Of a stretch of 46,345 bases of DNA, positions 1 through 8,787 are shown in pieces. A program made the position numbers and the translations under genes. Positions within the stretch are counted from its first letter, which is position 1. Each line of letters opens with the position of its first letter. A model generated the notes under the pieces. The model had not been told where the DNA came from, searched no databases, and was given only the letters and a program-made list of their open reading frames with translations. Source of the DNA: CAZQDP01 sp964592375 (GTDB lineage: Bacteria > Bacillota > Clostridia > RUG12999); the NCBI GenBank assembly GCA_964592375.1, contig CAZQDP010000007.1, positions 1-46,345 on the forward strand, read 5' to 3'.

Positions 1-3000
1 AATACAACCTCGTCCGGCACATCATTGGTATAATGAATATCCACTGATTTTGTTTCGGAGTATTCATCCGTATCTAAACGAACACTGTAGGTAACAGGAG
101 CGGTAGCATTGTCCGTTGTCAATATATCATAAACAATGCAAATACCATTGGCATCTGTTTTCCCAGAGTATTCTTTACCCGTAACCGTACTACGCACGGA
201 GACCAATGCATCCGCTGCAGGCATAGCTCCTTTTGTAGCGGTAACCTTTAATCTTCCATATGGAATGTATTTGGGGTCAAGTGCGATATTATTCTGATTA
301 AATGTTGCACCATTTTGCAGGTCGGCATTAGCAACACTAATCACTTTATTGATGCCACCAATATCCTTGGCATATGTAACCTTATATTGCGCGTCACCTT
401 CTGCTCTTACTTTGTAGCTACCAACATCAATGGCTCTAAATAAAAACTCTCCGCTGTAGCCACTATAATAATAGCCCTTATCGACATAAGTGCCTTCTGT
501 TCCGCTTGGTGAATACTCAAGGACAATCTTTTTATTAACACTATAGCTCCCATCTGCAGATACTGCGCCTTCAATAATCACCCTATTCATCTGCACATAC
601 ACAGTAAATATTTGATCGATGGATTTTGCCGGAACGCCGCTATCTGTAGCTCGTATCTTAACGGTGAAATATTGATTGATGTCATAATTAAAAGCAATTG
701 TATTGGAGAGATAATACTTTCCTGCATTACTCACAATGGCAAACTTCTGATTATCATACACATTGGGCAACAGCGCGTATGTTAATGTGTTTCCCGCATC
801 CGGATCAACACCGGTCAACTGACCTATCATTTCGTTGGCCTTATTTTCCAAAACAGTATTGGAAGAAAGATATACCTTTGTAGGGGCATCGTTCTGGTCC
901 AAAATGCTGATATTGATGATTTTTTCATGATACAAACCACCATTGTCTGTTGACCTTACTTTGATAGAGTATACACTTTTTGCTTCATAGTTAAATATCA
1001 AAGCAGCTTTCAGTTCATTACCGACAATGGTAAATTGTGCATTATCGCCATATCCCGAAACCAAGGTATAGGTAAAGCTTGCTCCGGCATCCTCATCGGT
1101 TGTTGCAAAAGTACCTACATTTGTACCAACTGGCATATTTTCAACCACAGTCGTTCCAACAAGGCTAACATCGGTAGGTGCCTCATTTAAGTTATTCACT
1201 GTAATAGTAAACTCCTTGGTAAAGAAATTAGTAGGTTTTGTGGGGTCGGTTGCCTTAACAGTCACTCTATAGGATGTTTTGGCTTCAAAATTTAAGTTTG
1301 TGTTTGTCTTCAAGGTGCGGCCATCAATCACAAAAGCTCCGGCAATTTCCTGCGTGTCAATTGTGAATTGGTAACTGCTATCCCCATCGTGGTCAACAGC
1401 AGCGAACCTGCCAACGACCTTACCGTTTTCAGCATTTTCGTCGACATCAAGCTTGGAAAGACTTAAATCTTCAGGTGCTTCATTCACATCCAGCGAGAAA
1501 ATCAATAGCTCATTTTGGATTACGACTGATCCTAATGTTGCTTTAATCTTTACGGAATACTTATTTTTAGATTCAAAGTTCAGCTTTTGAGTGTTTTTAA
1601 GAGTATTTCCTTCAATGGTAAATAACGAAGCATCACCAAAGCCCGGAACGATTTCATATGTAAATGTGCCAATCGCACCAACAACTGAAAGTGTTCCTAT
1701 ATTTGCGTTAATAATGGTTTCATCCACAGTATTAGTGGATATTGTAATATACCCATCATCCGCACTATCTGTAATTGCAATTGTTGCATTTAATGTAGAA
1801 GACAGATTGCCTGTATCCTTGGCAATAATCGTGAGACTGTAGGTTTTTGGCATTGTCTCATAATCAAATACTTTTTTGGTTATCAGTCTGTTCCCAATGA
1901 TTTCAAATTCTTGGCTGATGCCTTGAATTTCATATACCATAGTTGACACATCGCCATTGTCCTGGTCTGTTGCAGAAAGTATACCTACAACCGTACCTTG
2001 CGCCAACATTTCCGAGACTGTAGTATTAGAAATGGCTACATTAGACGGTGCTTCATTTTGATTGGTTACATCAATGCTAAACACCTGTTCAATATAACGA
2101 TTATCAGCAAAGGTTGCTCTGACTTTCACAACATATTGACACTTTGCTTCAAAGTTCAATGCATTCTTCGCTCGAAGGCTTGCTGCAGAGATGTCAAAAA
2201 CCTCAGCATCTCCGAAACCAGCTACAATGCTGTAAACCGGCGTGTCGTTTTCAGGGTCCATAACGGACAAGGCCCCAATGACAGCGTTTACTTGGTTGTT
2301 TTCTTCAATGGTTCTATTGCTAAGTGCAATTGTACCCGGCAATTCGTTTATATTATTGATAAGAATAGTAATGTCTTTTTCATAAGTCAGTTTAGCTGTA
2401 CCAAAAAGCGAATCGCCATTATCGGTTACTCTTACTCTGATGGTGTATTGCTTAATCGGACTCTCGTACTCAAACGCCACCTTAGTTTTTACCTGAGACC
2501 CATCAATGCCTGTTGCCAAAAACTCATTGCTGTTTAAAATCTCATATGTAAGCTGCGAGCCTGTGTCAACATCAACCCCCTTAAGGGAACCTACAAACGA
2601 ACCTATCGGCATTTGTTCATCTATCTTATCATTCGATATGGTAATGTCCGTAGGTGAATCATTCATATCTAACACATTAATGGTTAAGGTTTTTTCAAAA
2701 CTAAGCTGTGGGGTTCCATTATCCGTTACTTGAATTCTGACCAAATGGCTATTGTTTGTTTCGAAATCCAAAGCGCTTTGGGTTTTCAGCTTATCGCCTA
2801 CAACTGTAAACAACGCAATGTCTCCACCCACAACGGAATAAGTAAGCTGCGATGCAAAATCGGAATCCAAGGCACTAAGGGTACCGATTTCAAAACTCAC
2901 ATCATTTTCATTCGCAATGTTTTGGGATAATACAAGGTCGCTCGGTGCTTCATTAATATCATTGATGCTAATGGTAAATTTCTTTTCAAAACTCCCTGCC

Positions 3001-4508
3001 GGAAAACCATTGTCTGTTACTTTAATTCTGACACTGTAAGAGGATGCTTGTTCAAAATTAAAAAGCGTATTTGTTCTGATTGTATCACCAGCTATGGTAA
3101 ATTTATTATTATCCGTTGCACCGTCACCCGGAGCAAGCTGATATGTAAATGTCTGTCCTGCATCTGCATCCGTGGTGCTAAAAGCACCTATCGTTGTACC
3201 GATCGGGCTATTCTCATTCACTGAGGTTTTTGACAGCGCAATGTCTGTAGGTGCTGTATTTGCAATTTCACCGTTATTGACAACGACATTAAACTCTACC
3301 ACTGCTTTCTCCGGAGAGTTGTCATTGCCATCGCCACTCATTGCGTTTCTATATCCCACAATTTTCACAGGTTCTGTGGGGGTATATTCCTTTGCATTTA
3401 ATGCGATAAAGTATTGAATTACACCATCAATAGTCTCACTGTTTACAGATACGCCAAGCTTTGTATTGTCCGATGAGTAATACTCCATTTTGCCAGACAA
3501 ATCAACCGAAGCCTTATTTAATGCAGCTGTAAATATTCTATACTCATTTGTGTCCCCTTTTTTAATGTATAGGGTCCCGCGATTATATGTCTGGGTTACA
3601 CCAACCTTGGGAGCCATATAAAACTTGATTGCAGGCATTCCTGCATACTCCTCATTGTTAAATGAAACTACATTGGAAGAAACCGCAGAGCATTTGTAGC
3701 TTGCATCAATAATGCCTGACAGTTCATAAACCTTGTCAATAAAGCTATCGGAATCTGTTTCAGAATCAGGCAACCAGTTAGTTGCTTGATTAATTTTTGT
3801 TTTCAGCGCTAATAAATCCGCATCAGCCGTTGATGCAAAAATATTATACACGGACTTAATCATATGTTCATGTAAGATATCCGTATAGCTTTTCGTGTTA
3901 CTTAAAAAGAATAATTGCCGCGCAGTGTTGTAAAACTGCGAGAGTTGAATTTCGTAGCTAAACTTTGCCCTAAGCTCGTCCATCAGCTTTGTGCATGCAC
4001 TACCACTAACACTGGCACCCAAGAGTGTTTCAAGACTTGTAAGCGTTGAAGACTCAAACCTGTCCACGGCAGTGTTGATATTTGATCTCCCACAGAAATA
4101 TAAGCTTGCAAATCCATATATAACATTTGCCGCTTCTTTTTTTGCAGCTATTTCACTTCCGCAGTTGGTCTTCATTTGCTCGGTAATCATCCCACTGAGC
4201 AAGCTGTCCCACCTTGGATCTAGGGTGCTGCTGGGATCCATTGCAGTAAGTGTTGCATTGCGAAATGAATCCATTTGCGCTTCCTGTCCATCGATTAAAT
4301 TTGAATAATCATATGTCATGCGGTTGATGAGTTCTGTTTTAAAGCTTGAACGATCAGAACTCGGAAAGCCAAGAATGGATGGTGTATCGCTGATTGTTGC
4401 AATTTGACCTGCATCCTTTTGTTCGGCTAATATACCCATCGGCAACAAGGTCGAGAATAACGTTGCAACGAGTAATACCGAAAGATACTTAAAAATTTTC
4501 TTATTCAT
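1..4508 (-). CDS. Large secreted protein with nine cadherin-like repeats (partial, C-terminus beyond window)
   Basis: The reading frame is open from an ATG at 4508 to the left edge, giving about 1502 residues without a stop. GAGGAG precedes the start. Residues 1-28 form a signal peptide (MNKK, then a hydrophobic stretch). Residues about 30-410 are a unique domain. From about 416 to 1306 there are nine repeats of roughly 100 residues, each opening with N-(D/E)-x-P-(T/S)-x-(I/V)-x-(L/I)-S and carrying NE.., D.D and Y.(L/I/V) signatures typical of cadherin-like calcium-binding folds. After 1306 a carboxypeptidase-regulatory/Cna-B-like beta domain appears (about 1400-1470). It follows the SLH gene by about 50 nt and is probably co-transcribed. 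Such proteins usually act at the cell surface in adhesion or S-layer structure; that role is inferred. Anchoring domains may lie outside the window. Confidence 0.9.
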   Translation of the reverse strand, partial: MNKKIFKYLSVLLVATLFSTLLPMGILAEQKDAGQIATISDTPSILGFPSSDRSSFKTELINRMTYDYSNLIDGQEAQMDSFRNATLTAMDPSSTLDPRWDSLLSGMITEQMKTNCGSEIAAKKEAANVIYGFASLYFCGRSNINTAVDRFESSTLTSLETLLGASVSGSACTKLMDELRAKFSYEIQLSQFYNTARQLFFLSNTKSYTDILHEHMIKSVYNIFASTADADLLALKTKINQATNWLPDSETDSDSFIDKVYELSGIIDASYKCSAVSSNVVSFNNEEYAGMPAIKFYMAPKVGVTQTYNRGTLYIKKGDTNEYRIFTAALNKASVDLSGKMEYYSSDNTKLGVSVNSETIDGVIQYFIALNAKEYTPTEPVKIVGYRNAMSGDGNDNSPEKAVVEFNVVVNNGEIANTAPTDIALSKTSVNENSPIGTTIGAFSTTDADAGQTFTYQLAPGDGATDNNKFTIAGDTIRTNTLFNFEQASSYSVRIKVTDNGFPAGSFEKKFTISINDINEAPSDLVLSQNIANENDVSFEIGTLSALDSDFASQLTYSVVGGDIALFTVVGDKLKTQSALDFETNNSHLVRIQVTDNGTPQLSFEKTLTINVLDMNDSPTDITISNDKIDEQMPIGSFVGSLKGVDVDTGSQLTYEILNSNEFLATGIDGSQVKTKVAFEYESPIKQYTIRVRVTDNGDSLFGTAKLTYEKDITILINNINELPGTIALSNRTIEENNQVNAVIGALSVMDPENDTPVYSIVAGFGDAEVFDISAASLRAKNALNFEAKCQYVVKVRATFADNRYIEQVFSIDVTNQNEAPSNVAISNTTVSEMLAQGTVVGILSATDQDNGDVSTMVYEIQGISQEFEIIGNRLITKKVFDYETMPKTYSLTIIAKDTGNLSSTLNATIAITDSADDGYITISTNTVDETIINANIGTLSVVGAIGTFTYEIVPGFGDASLFTIEGNTLKNTQKLNFESKNKYSVKIKATLGSVVIQNELLIFSLDVNEAPEDLSLSKLDVDENAENGKVVGRFAAVDHDGDSSYQFTIDTQEIAGAFVIDGRTLKTNTNLNFEAKTSYRVTVKATDPTKPTNFFTKEFTITVNNLNEAPTDVSLVGTTVVENMPVGTNVGTFATTDEDAGASFTYTLVSGYGDNAQFTIVGNELKAALIFNYEAKSVYSIKVRSTDNGGLYHEKIINISILDQNDAPTKVYLSSNTVLENKANEMIGQLTGVDPDAGNTLTYALLPNVYDNQKFAIVSNAGKYYLSNTIAFNYDINQYFTVKIRATDSGVPAKSIDQIFTVYVQMNRVIIEGAVSADGSYSVNKKIVLEYSPSGTEGTYVDKGYYYSGYSGEFLFRAIDVGSYKVRAEGDAQYKVTYAKDIGGINKVISVANADLQNGATFNQNNIALDPKYIPYGRLKVTATKGAMPAADALVSVRSTVTGKEYSGKTDANGICIVYDILTTDNATAPVTYSVRLDTDEYSETKSVDIHYTNDVPDEVV

Positions 4509-4558
4509 TCTTTCACTCCTCTTTTACTTTATAAAATATTTGTTTCCTTTTACATACC

Positions 4559-5722
4559 TTATTGGGTAAGCTTATTAAACTTCTTCAGAGCATTATATAT
4601 AATCTGCGCCGTTTCTACTCGCGTTGCCGATGCAGACGGTTCAAACACATTGCCCGGATACCCATTGATAATGCCCAAAAGCCGCATGGCATACACTGCT
4701 TCCTTGGCATAACCTGCAATTTGAGTGTCATCAATAAAAATTTGCTGGGAAGGGTTTAACTCTCCATGGAGATTGAGGAAAATAATTAACCGATGCATGA
4801 TAACTGCCATGTCTTGCCTCGGAATAAATGTATCCGTCCCAAACATGCCATCTCCAATCCCATTGACAATGCCTATTTTAGTAAGGCTTGCAACGTATTG
4901 ATAATACCATTTATCTTTTGGTACATCTTTAAAATCACATTCGGCTTTATCGTCATATACACCAAATGCCATGACAACAAGCTTTGCAAATTCCTCTTTT
5001 TTTATTTGTCGCAATGGTTCAAAGGTGCCTTCGCTCGTGCCTGCAATAATGTTCATCTTTTTGAGTGCCGACACTGCCTGCAATCCCCATTCCACGGTAT
5101 TCATATCTATAAACCCTGTGTCATTGTTTGGGTTTGGGGTAGATAAAGGATTTGCCGTAGGGGTACCGATTGGTCCTGCAGTTGGTGAAGTAACAATAGG
5201 AACGCCACCGTTACTTGAGTCAGAACCTCCACCTTCATTTTGCTCTACGCTTTTAATGACGTTTAGAGCAGTCGCTTTAATATCGGTATACAGCGTGTTA
5301 AACCGTGCCGGAATTCTACCTGCAAGCGCCTCGGCTTCCGCTTCGGGATACGCTTCAATCAGTAAATTCGCCAAGTGATAGTATTTTTCTTTCAGTAAGC
5401 TTTTCACATATGGCTTTGCGATTGCATCAATGTTTTTTTCAGTAACTGCACCCTTTGCTCCTTTGTAATTGACGATGTAATCCATTGTGTCTTTTATAAA
5501 TGCCTTAATGTCGTACTCAATCGTGCCTGGCGTCGATATGTCCCCCTTCGGGTAATCGTATGTAACACCAGCAACCGTCAAATCATCTATCAAAACATCA
5601 CACTTTGCTCGTATGCCCGCATATACCGAATCGAAATCATAACTTCTTGCACCTAGAACAAAAGGATTAGAAGCAATCATCATTAAAACAAATACGACCA
5701 ACAAACTGAATAACTTCTTCAT
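4559..5722 (-). CDS. Secreted protein with three C-terminal SLH domains
   Basis: The protein has 387 residues and starts at an ATG behind GGGAGGG. Residues 1-25 are a signal peptide ending near LGA. Residues about 26-165 are a charged, helix-rich domain I do not recognise. A Gly/Ser/Pro/Thr-rich linker follows (about 165-207). Three S-layer homology repeats fill about 210-256, 258-318 and 328-384, with the familiar pattern of W/Y AV..L...GI(I/V)NG.G...F.P...(I/T)R.E.A..I. SLH triplets bind pyruvylated secondary cell-wall polymer, so the protein should be held on the outer wall. It sits just upstream of the cadherin-repeat gene in the same direction, suggesting the pair builds a shared surface structure. 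Confidence 0.92.
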   Translation of the reverse strand: MKKLFSLLVVFVLMMIASNPFVLGARSYDFDSVYAGIRAKCDVLIDDLTVAGVTYDYPKGDISTPGTIEYDIKAFIKDTMDYIVNYKGAKGAVTEKNIDAIAKPYVKSLLKEKYYHLANLLIEAYPEAEAEALAGRIPARFNTLYTDIKATALNVIKSVEQNEGGGSDSSNGGVPIVTSPTAGPIGTPTANPLSTPNPNNDTGFIDMNTVEWGLQAVSALKKMNIIAGTSEGTFEPLRQIKKEEFAKLVVMAFGVYDDKAECDFKDVPKDKWYYQYVASLTKIGIVNGIGDGMFGTDTFIPRQDMAVIMHRLIIFLNLHGELNPSQQIFIDDTQIAGYAKEAVYAMRLLGIINGYPGNVFEPSASATRVETAQIIYNALKKFNKLTQ

Positions 5723-6101
5723 TTGCTTCCCTCCCTAACTAATCTATGAGTACACTGTAAGTATACGCATAATTATAAATTCAAACAGACGACTTACTGC
5801 ATTTATTCATCGCAATCTTCTACAAAAGCGCATGAATGCTATGGATTTATGCATAACTAAATAGATTATGAATAGATGCAGACTATTATGCTATTGTATT
5901 ATATATCATTTTTCAAGAATATTCAATACTTATTTTAAATTTTTTTTGATATTTTCATATGTGTTAATGCATAGCGATCCTCCACCTAAAATTTTCATGA
6001 ATATTTTAAACACTTTCATTAAAAAACACTGTCAAAGAAAATTAAATGTATTTCGTCATTTTTATTTAACAAAAACACTTTCAAATAAGCAAAAAAAACA
6101 C
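5723..6101. other. AT-rich intergenic region, no gene seen
   Basis: This stretch separates the minus-strand SLH gene from the plus-strand tRNA operon. It is very AT-rich. A TATACT box on the minus strand near 5771-5776 could be a -10 for the SLH gene, but I see no convincing -35. Short open frames here have no ribosome binding site and no recognisable protein. Confidence 0.5.
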
Positions 6102-6130
6102 TTGACATATGGCCAGAAAAGTGGTAGTAT
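6102..6130 (+). promoter_or_regulatory. Promoter of the tRNA-Leu/tRNA-fMet operon
   Basis: A perfect TTGACA (6102-6107) is followed after 17 bases by TAGTAT (6125-6130). The predicted transcript start falls about 20 nt before the first tRNA, a normal arrangement for a stable RNA operon. Confidence 0.8.
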
Positions 6131-6156
6131 GTTATAGCACTCGAAATTGAGCTTTT

Positions 6157-6244
6157 GCCGGAGTGGCGGAACTGGCAGACGCCCAGGACTTAAAATCCTG
6201 TGGGAGATTCTCCCGTACCGGTTCGACCCCGGTCTCCGGCACCA
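6157..6244 (+). tRNA. tRNA-Leu (anticodon UAA)
   Basis: The acceptor arm GCCGGAG pairs with CTCCGGC. The D-loop carries TGGC, the anticodon stem CAGGA/TCCTG encloses the loop CTTAAAA (anticodon TAA), a long variable arm follows as expected for the class II tRNA-Leu, and the T-arm holds GGTTCGACCCC. The discriminator A and CCA end are encoded (6241-6244). Confidence 0.96.
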
Positions 6245-6259
6245 AATCATTTTTTATAT

Positions 6260-6336
<77 letters not shown>

Positions 6337-6338
6337 TT

Positions 6339-6380
6339 AAAAAAGCCCTTAGACAGTAATGTTTAGGGGCTTTTTATTTT
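6339..6380 (+). terminator. Rho-independent terminator of the tRNA operon
   Basis: AAAAAGCCC and GGGGCTTTTT arms enclose a loop, with further pairing TTAGAC/GTTTA, and a T-rich tail follows. It comes directly after the fMet CCA end. Confidence 0.85.
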
Positions 6381-6543
6381 ATTAAATATGGCATACAATT
6401 TAAAACGGTTACTGAATGTTTTCAGTATCCGAGATTTATTATGTAAACTTTCAGAAATGAAGGTAAATAGACAACAACATAGGTGTGGTGCTCAGGGGGT
6501 TTTTACCATTTTTAGGAGCGTGCTAATAAGGATTGTAGATTAG

Positions 6544-6578
6544 GTTTTTACACAACCTGACGTGCCCACCAACCCCTT
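6544..6578. repeat. Direct repeat copy A (partner at 7627-7661)
   Basis: The first 17 bases (from GTTTTTACAC) are identical to 7627-7643, and 14 of the next 18 match, giving 31 of 35. The two copies are 1083 bp apart and bracket the gene at 6577-7449 with its promoter. Copy A overlaps the last two bases of that gene's stop codon. This may be a dispersed clostridial repeat or the edge of an inserted cassette. Confidence 0.7.
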
Positions 6579-7449
6579 AATTTTTGGTGTAATACTCATC
6601 AATAGGCACTTGGTTTGAATCCCAAGTATAGTATATCATCTCTTGACTTGAAGGCAAATATTTCACAGTACTTTCATTGCCATTATTATATTTAAGCAAT
6701 ATTTTGTCCTCGTATCTTAAAATATAAGTGCCTTCATATTTGGCCGTTTCGTCTGTTGTTATGCCAACATATCTACTAAATGTGCCATTGGCATTAAGTG
6801 TTAATTTACCGCCGTACTTAATGCCTGTGCCATATAAATCTTGGAGTGGGTAATCTTCCCCAGCAGTTCCTGCTCCACGGGTTTTGGCGTATTGGATATT
6901 CCAAACTCCTATTATATAATTCGGAATACCGTTTGTTATGTTGCGTGTTCGCCATTCATTGTAGTTTTCCTCATAATAATACCAATTTGGCTCTGTCATA
7001 GGCTCTAATTTAGTAAGAAATTGCAAAGTTGGTTCGTTGCCGTTGATGGAATACGCAATACCGCAACCATTATCTAAATTAGCCCACCTCTGAAAGTGGA
7101 TTGTATTACCATCTCTTCCAATTACGCTATAACCTCGTTTTTTTAGCGTATTGATTGTCGTAGCTACCTCAATATCATCAATCTTTACGGTTGTTCCGGC
7201 ATTAGACATTTCGCCACTTTCCATGGTGGAGGGAATATATACAGTATCATAACCGGAATTGGTAAGGTAGTTTGTGACGTTAGTTAATAGTTCTTGGTCT
7301 TTGGTGAAAATGGTTTCCATCTTTTCTTTGCCAATGGGGGAATTAAAAAAGCCACCACCTATAATTATACCACCAACAGCTATTTTTGCTACATAAACCA
7401 ATATAGCAAGAGTAACCGCTATCAAAGAATAAATAACAATCTTTTTCAT
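6577..7449 (-). CDS. Membrane-anchored protein of unknown function
   Basis: I do not recognise this 290-residue protein. It starts with MKKIVIYS and one strong membrane segment (about residues 4-30, rich in Ile, Val and Gly) that looks like a signal anchor; the rest should be extracytoplasmic. The middle includes two Asn/Thr-rich helical parts. The C-terminal third (about 178-290: GVWNI, then G.LTLN..GTFSRY, ..YEGTY.L, ..LKY) has alternating hydrophobic strands that resemble small lipocalin-like beta-barrels found in Firmicute exported proteins; that resemblance is only suggestive. It has its own promoter and is isolated from neighbours by repeats, which suggests an accessory gene. Confidence 0.75.
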   Translation of the reverse strand: MKKIVIYSLIAVTLAILVYVAKIAVGGIIIGGGFFNSPIGKEKMETIFTKDQELLTNVTNYLTNSGYDTVYIPSTMESGEMSNAGTTVKIDDIEVATTINTLKKRGYSVIGRDGNTIHFQRWANLDNGCGIAYSINGNEPTLQFLTKLEPMTEPNWYYYEENYNEWRTRNITNGIPNYIIGVWNIQYAKTRGAGTAGEDYPLQDLYGTGIKYGGKLTLNANGTFSRYVGITTDETAKYEGTYILRYEDKILLKYNNGNESTVKYLPSSQEMIYYTWDSNQVPIDEYYTKN

Positions 7450-7540
7450 ATTTACCTCCCCTTATAAGTGTTAAAGCCCTCTATCCTCTCCTTCTATATA
7501 TCTACCCATTTCTTCACCTGCTCCTATGTTTTCTACATAA

Positions 7541-7590
7541 ATATTATAGCATAAAATCATTGATTTTTCAACAGTTTTATGCTATAATAT
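7541..7590. promoter_or_regulatory. Perfectly palindromic divergent promoter
   Basis: Two 16-bp arms (7541-7556 and 7575-7590) are exact inverted repeats around an 18-bp centre. On the minus strand TTGAAA (7571-7566) is spaced 17 bases from TATAAT (7548-7543), fitting the gene at 6577-7449. On the plus strand TTGATT (7560-7565) is spaced 17 bases from TATAAT (7583-7588). Each arm thus holds one -10 box. The symmetry may also bind a dimeric regulator or form a cruciform. Confidence 0.7.
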
Positions 7591-7626
7591 GGTGAAATTA
7601 ATCATTTTTACCGATTGGTAAATTTA

Positions 7627-7661
7627 GTTTTTACACAACCTGAGGTCCCCATCAAACCCTT
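7627..7661. repeat. Direct repeat copy B (partner at 6544-6578)
   Basis: This is the second copy of the 35-bp repeat described at 6544-6578, in the same orientation. It lies about 36 bp to the right of the divergent promoter, so the two copies enclose one complete transcription unit. Confidence 0.7.
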
Positions 7662-7739
7662 CTCCGCATGAGTAAAAGCAAGGTTATTATAACCCACGCT
7701 TTTAATTATTTCAAGTAAAATAACATACTACTGAAAAGG

Positions 7740-7775
7740 GAACACCTCAAAAGGGGTGTGCTTTTTTGTTTTTTT
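7740..7775 (+). terminator. Terminator-like hairpin on the plus strand
   Basis: ACACCTC and GGGGTGT arms around AAAA are followed by GCTTTTTTGTTTTTTT. It would stop transcription that leaves the plus-strand promoter at 7560-7588, about 150 nt downstream, so the two could delimit a short untranslated RNA. Confidence 0.55.
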
Positions 7776-7812
7776 AGCTGCTGGTGAGGTTTTTGCAGGG
7801 GACACCTTTCCC

Positions 7813-8238
7813 TTAATAAATTTCTTTGTTGCCTATGTATTCATCAACTTTTCTCCATCTGACTTTTTCTGCGCATAACCATGTTCCTTCATACTGTTCT
7901 CTTTGTTCTTTAAACCAATCTGAATCTCCCCAATAAATTCTTCCATCTTCAAAAAACATTGTTGCATCAAGTATTTCGCAAGTGTATGATTCATCATTAG
8001 GACATAAATTCAATTTTACTAAACCGTAAAATTCTAGTTCAATAACGGTAAAATTTTCATATTGTCTTTGAAATACAATATATAATTTTCTTTGGTCATT
8101 TATTGGGTGCATTCCTAAATTTTGATTTACAAAAGCCCCGCTGATATATCTCAATTCCTTTAAACAACAATCATGAAAACCTCCGTATAATTCAAGAAAA
8201 TTATGCAATTCTTGTTCATTATTAATTTCATTCCACAT
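7813..8238 (-). CDS. Small soluble protein of unknown function
   Basis: The protein has 141 residues, acidic overall, with no signal peptide or membrane segment. It starts at an ATG behind AGGAGG. The N-terminal motif GGFHDCCLKEL (residues about 19-30) followed by beta-strand-like stretches and a Trp-rich C-terminus recalls small Firmicute proteins found singly or beside toxin immunity genes, but I cannot assign a family. It stands alone between repeat-rich non-coding regions, consistent with an accessory gene. Confidence 0.7.
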   Translation of the reverse strand: MWNEINNEQELHNFLELYGGFHDCCLKELRYISGAFVNQNLGMHPINDQRKLYIVFQRQYENFTVIELEFYGLVKLNLCPNDESYTCEILDATMFFEDGRIYWGDSDWFKEQREQYEGTWLCAEKVRWRKVDEYIGNKEIY

Positions 8239-8408
8239 TATACCAAAAACCTCCTATAAGTTAGTGAACCACAATCGAAATTTTTAAATTTAACTTTCGA
8301 CATTCTCAATAATAGTTTAAATAATTATTAAGGAGTAGCTACATTGGCAGGTATAGTCCACCATAATGGCGGCAAAAGAGACGGAAGCATTCTTACTCTA
8401 CGATAAAT
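8239..8408. other. Intergenic region upstream of the 141-residue gene
   Basis: It holds the AGGAGG ribosome binding site of the gene at 7813-8238 and AT-rich DNA with a weak TTGAGA-like box on the minus strand. No coding sequence is supported. Only a short stretch around 8345-8400 is less AT-rich, possibly a gene remnant. Confidence 0.4.
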
Positions 8409-8514
8409 GAACTTGTTGGGGGAGCTTGTTGGGGACGGAGCTTGTTGGGGAGCTTGTTGGGGACGTGCCTCTTTCGTAACGGGAGCTTGTTGGGGACGTG
8501 CCTCTTTCGTAACG
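8409..8514. repeat. Tandem repeat array with a 33-bp unit
   Basis: Two exact 33-bp units (8449-8481 and 8482-8514) start GGAGCTTGTTGGGG and end TTTCGTAACG. Three shortened copies of the AGCTTGTTGGGG core precede them (from 8409, 8423 and 8438). The stepwise shortening suggests slipped-strand growth from a palindrome-rich dispersed repeat of the GGGGACGTGCC type. There is no leader or cas gene, so it is not a CRISPR array. Confidence 0.8.
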
Positions 8515-8686
8515 TTTTTTTGTTACATCTCGCAATTATCCCCTCGATAAACCCTTTATTCTTTTAATTGTGTTATATAGTCACCAAGCACCATCTCTAT
8601 TGCTCTTATAACTTGCGCTATTTTTTCTCTTCACGCTCATACAAATTGTACCACATGTCATAAATTGTGTTAATTTTTATTTTGCC

Positions 8687-8744
8687 ATAAAAATACCGAC
8701 CTCCTACTCGTTAGCTTTTTAGTCTAACCTTTGGGGGTCGGTAT
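8687..8744 (-). terminator. Rho-independent terminator for dpaAB
   Basis: ATACCGACC (8693-8701) pairs with GGTCGGTAT (8736-8744), with an inner GTTAG/CTAAC stem. Read on the minus strand the hairpin runs straight into a T-rich stretch. It lies about 90 nt after the dpaB stop. Confidence 0.7.
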
Positions 8745-8787
8745 ACAATCCGTCCTCTTATATTTTCTTATATGTACTTCTTTGGCA

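Noticed and set aside
700..3420. Possible repeat array or CRISPR within the left end
   Set aside because: The periodicity of about 300 bp comes from protein repeats in the cadherin-like gene; the DNA copies are diverged and there are no short identical repeats with spacers.
5868..6137. An 89-residue frame before the tRNA genes
   Set aside because: AT-rich, no binding site, and it runs through the tRNA promoter.
8409..8514. CRISPR array
   Set aside because: The units are directly adjacent with no variable spacers and no cas genes are near.
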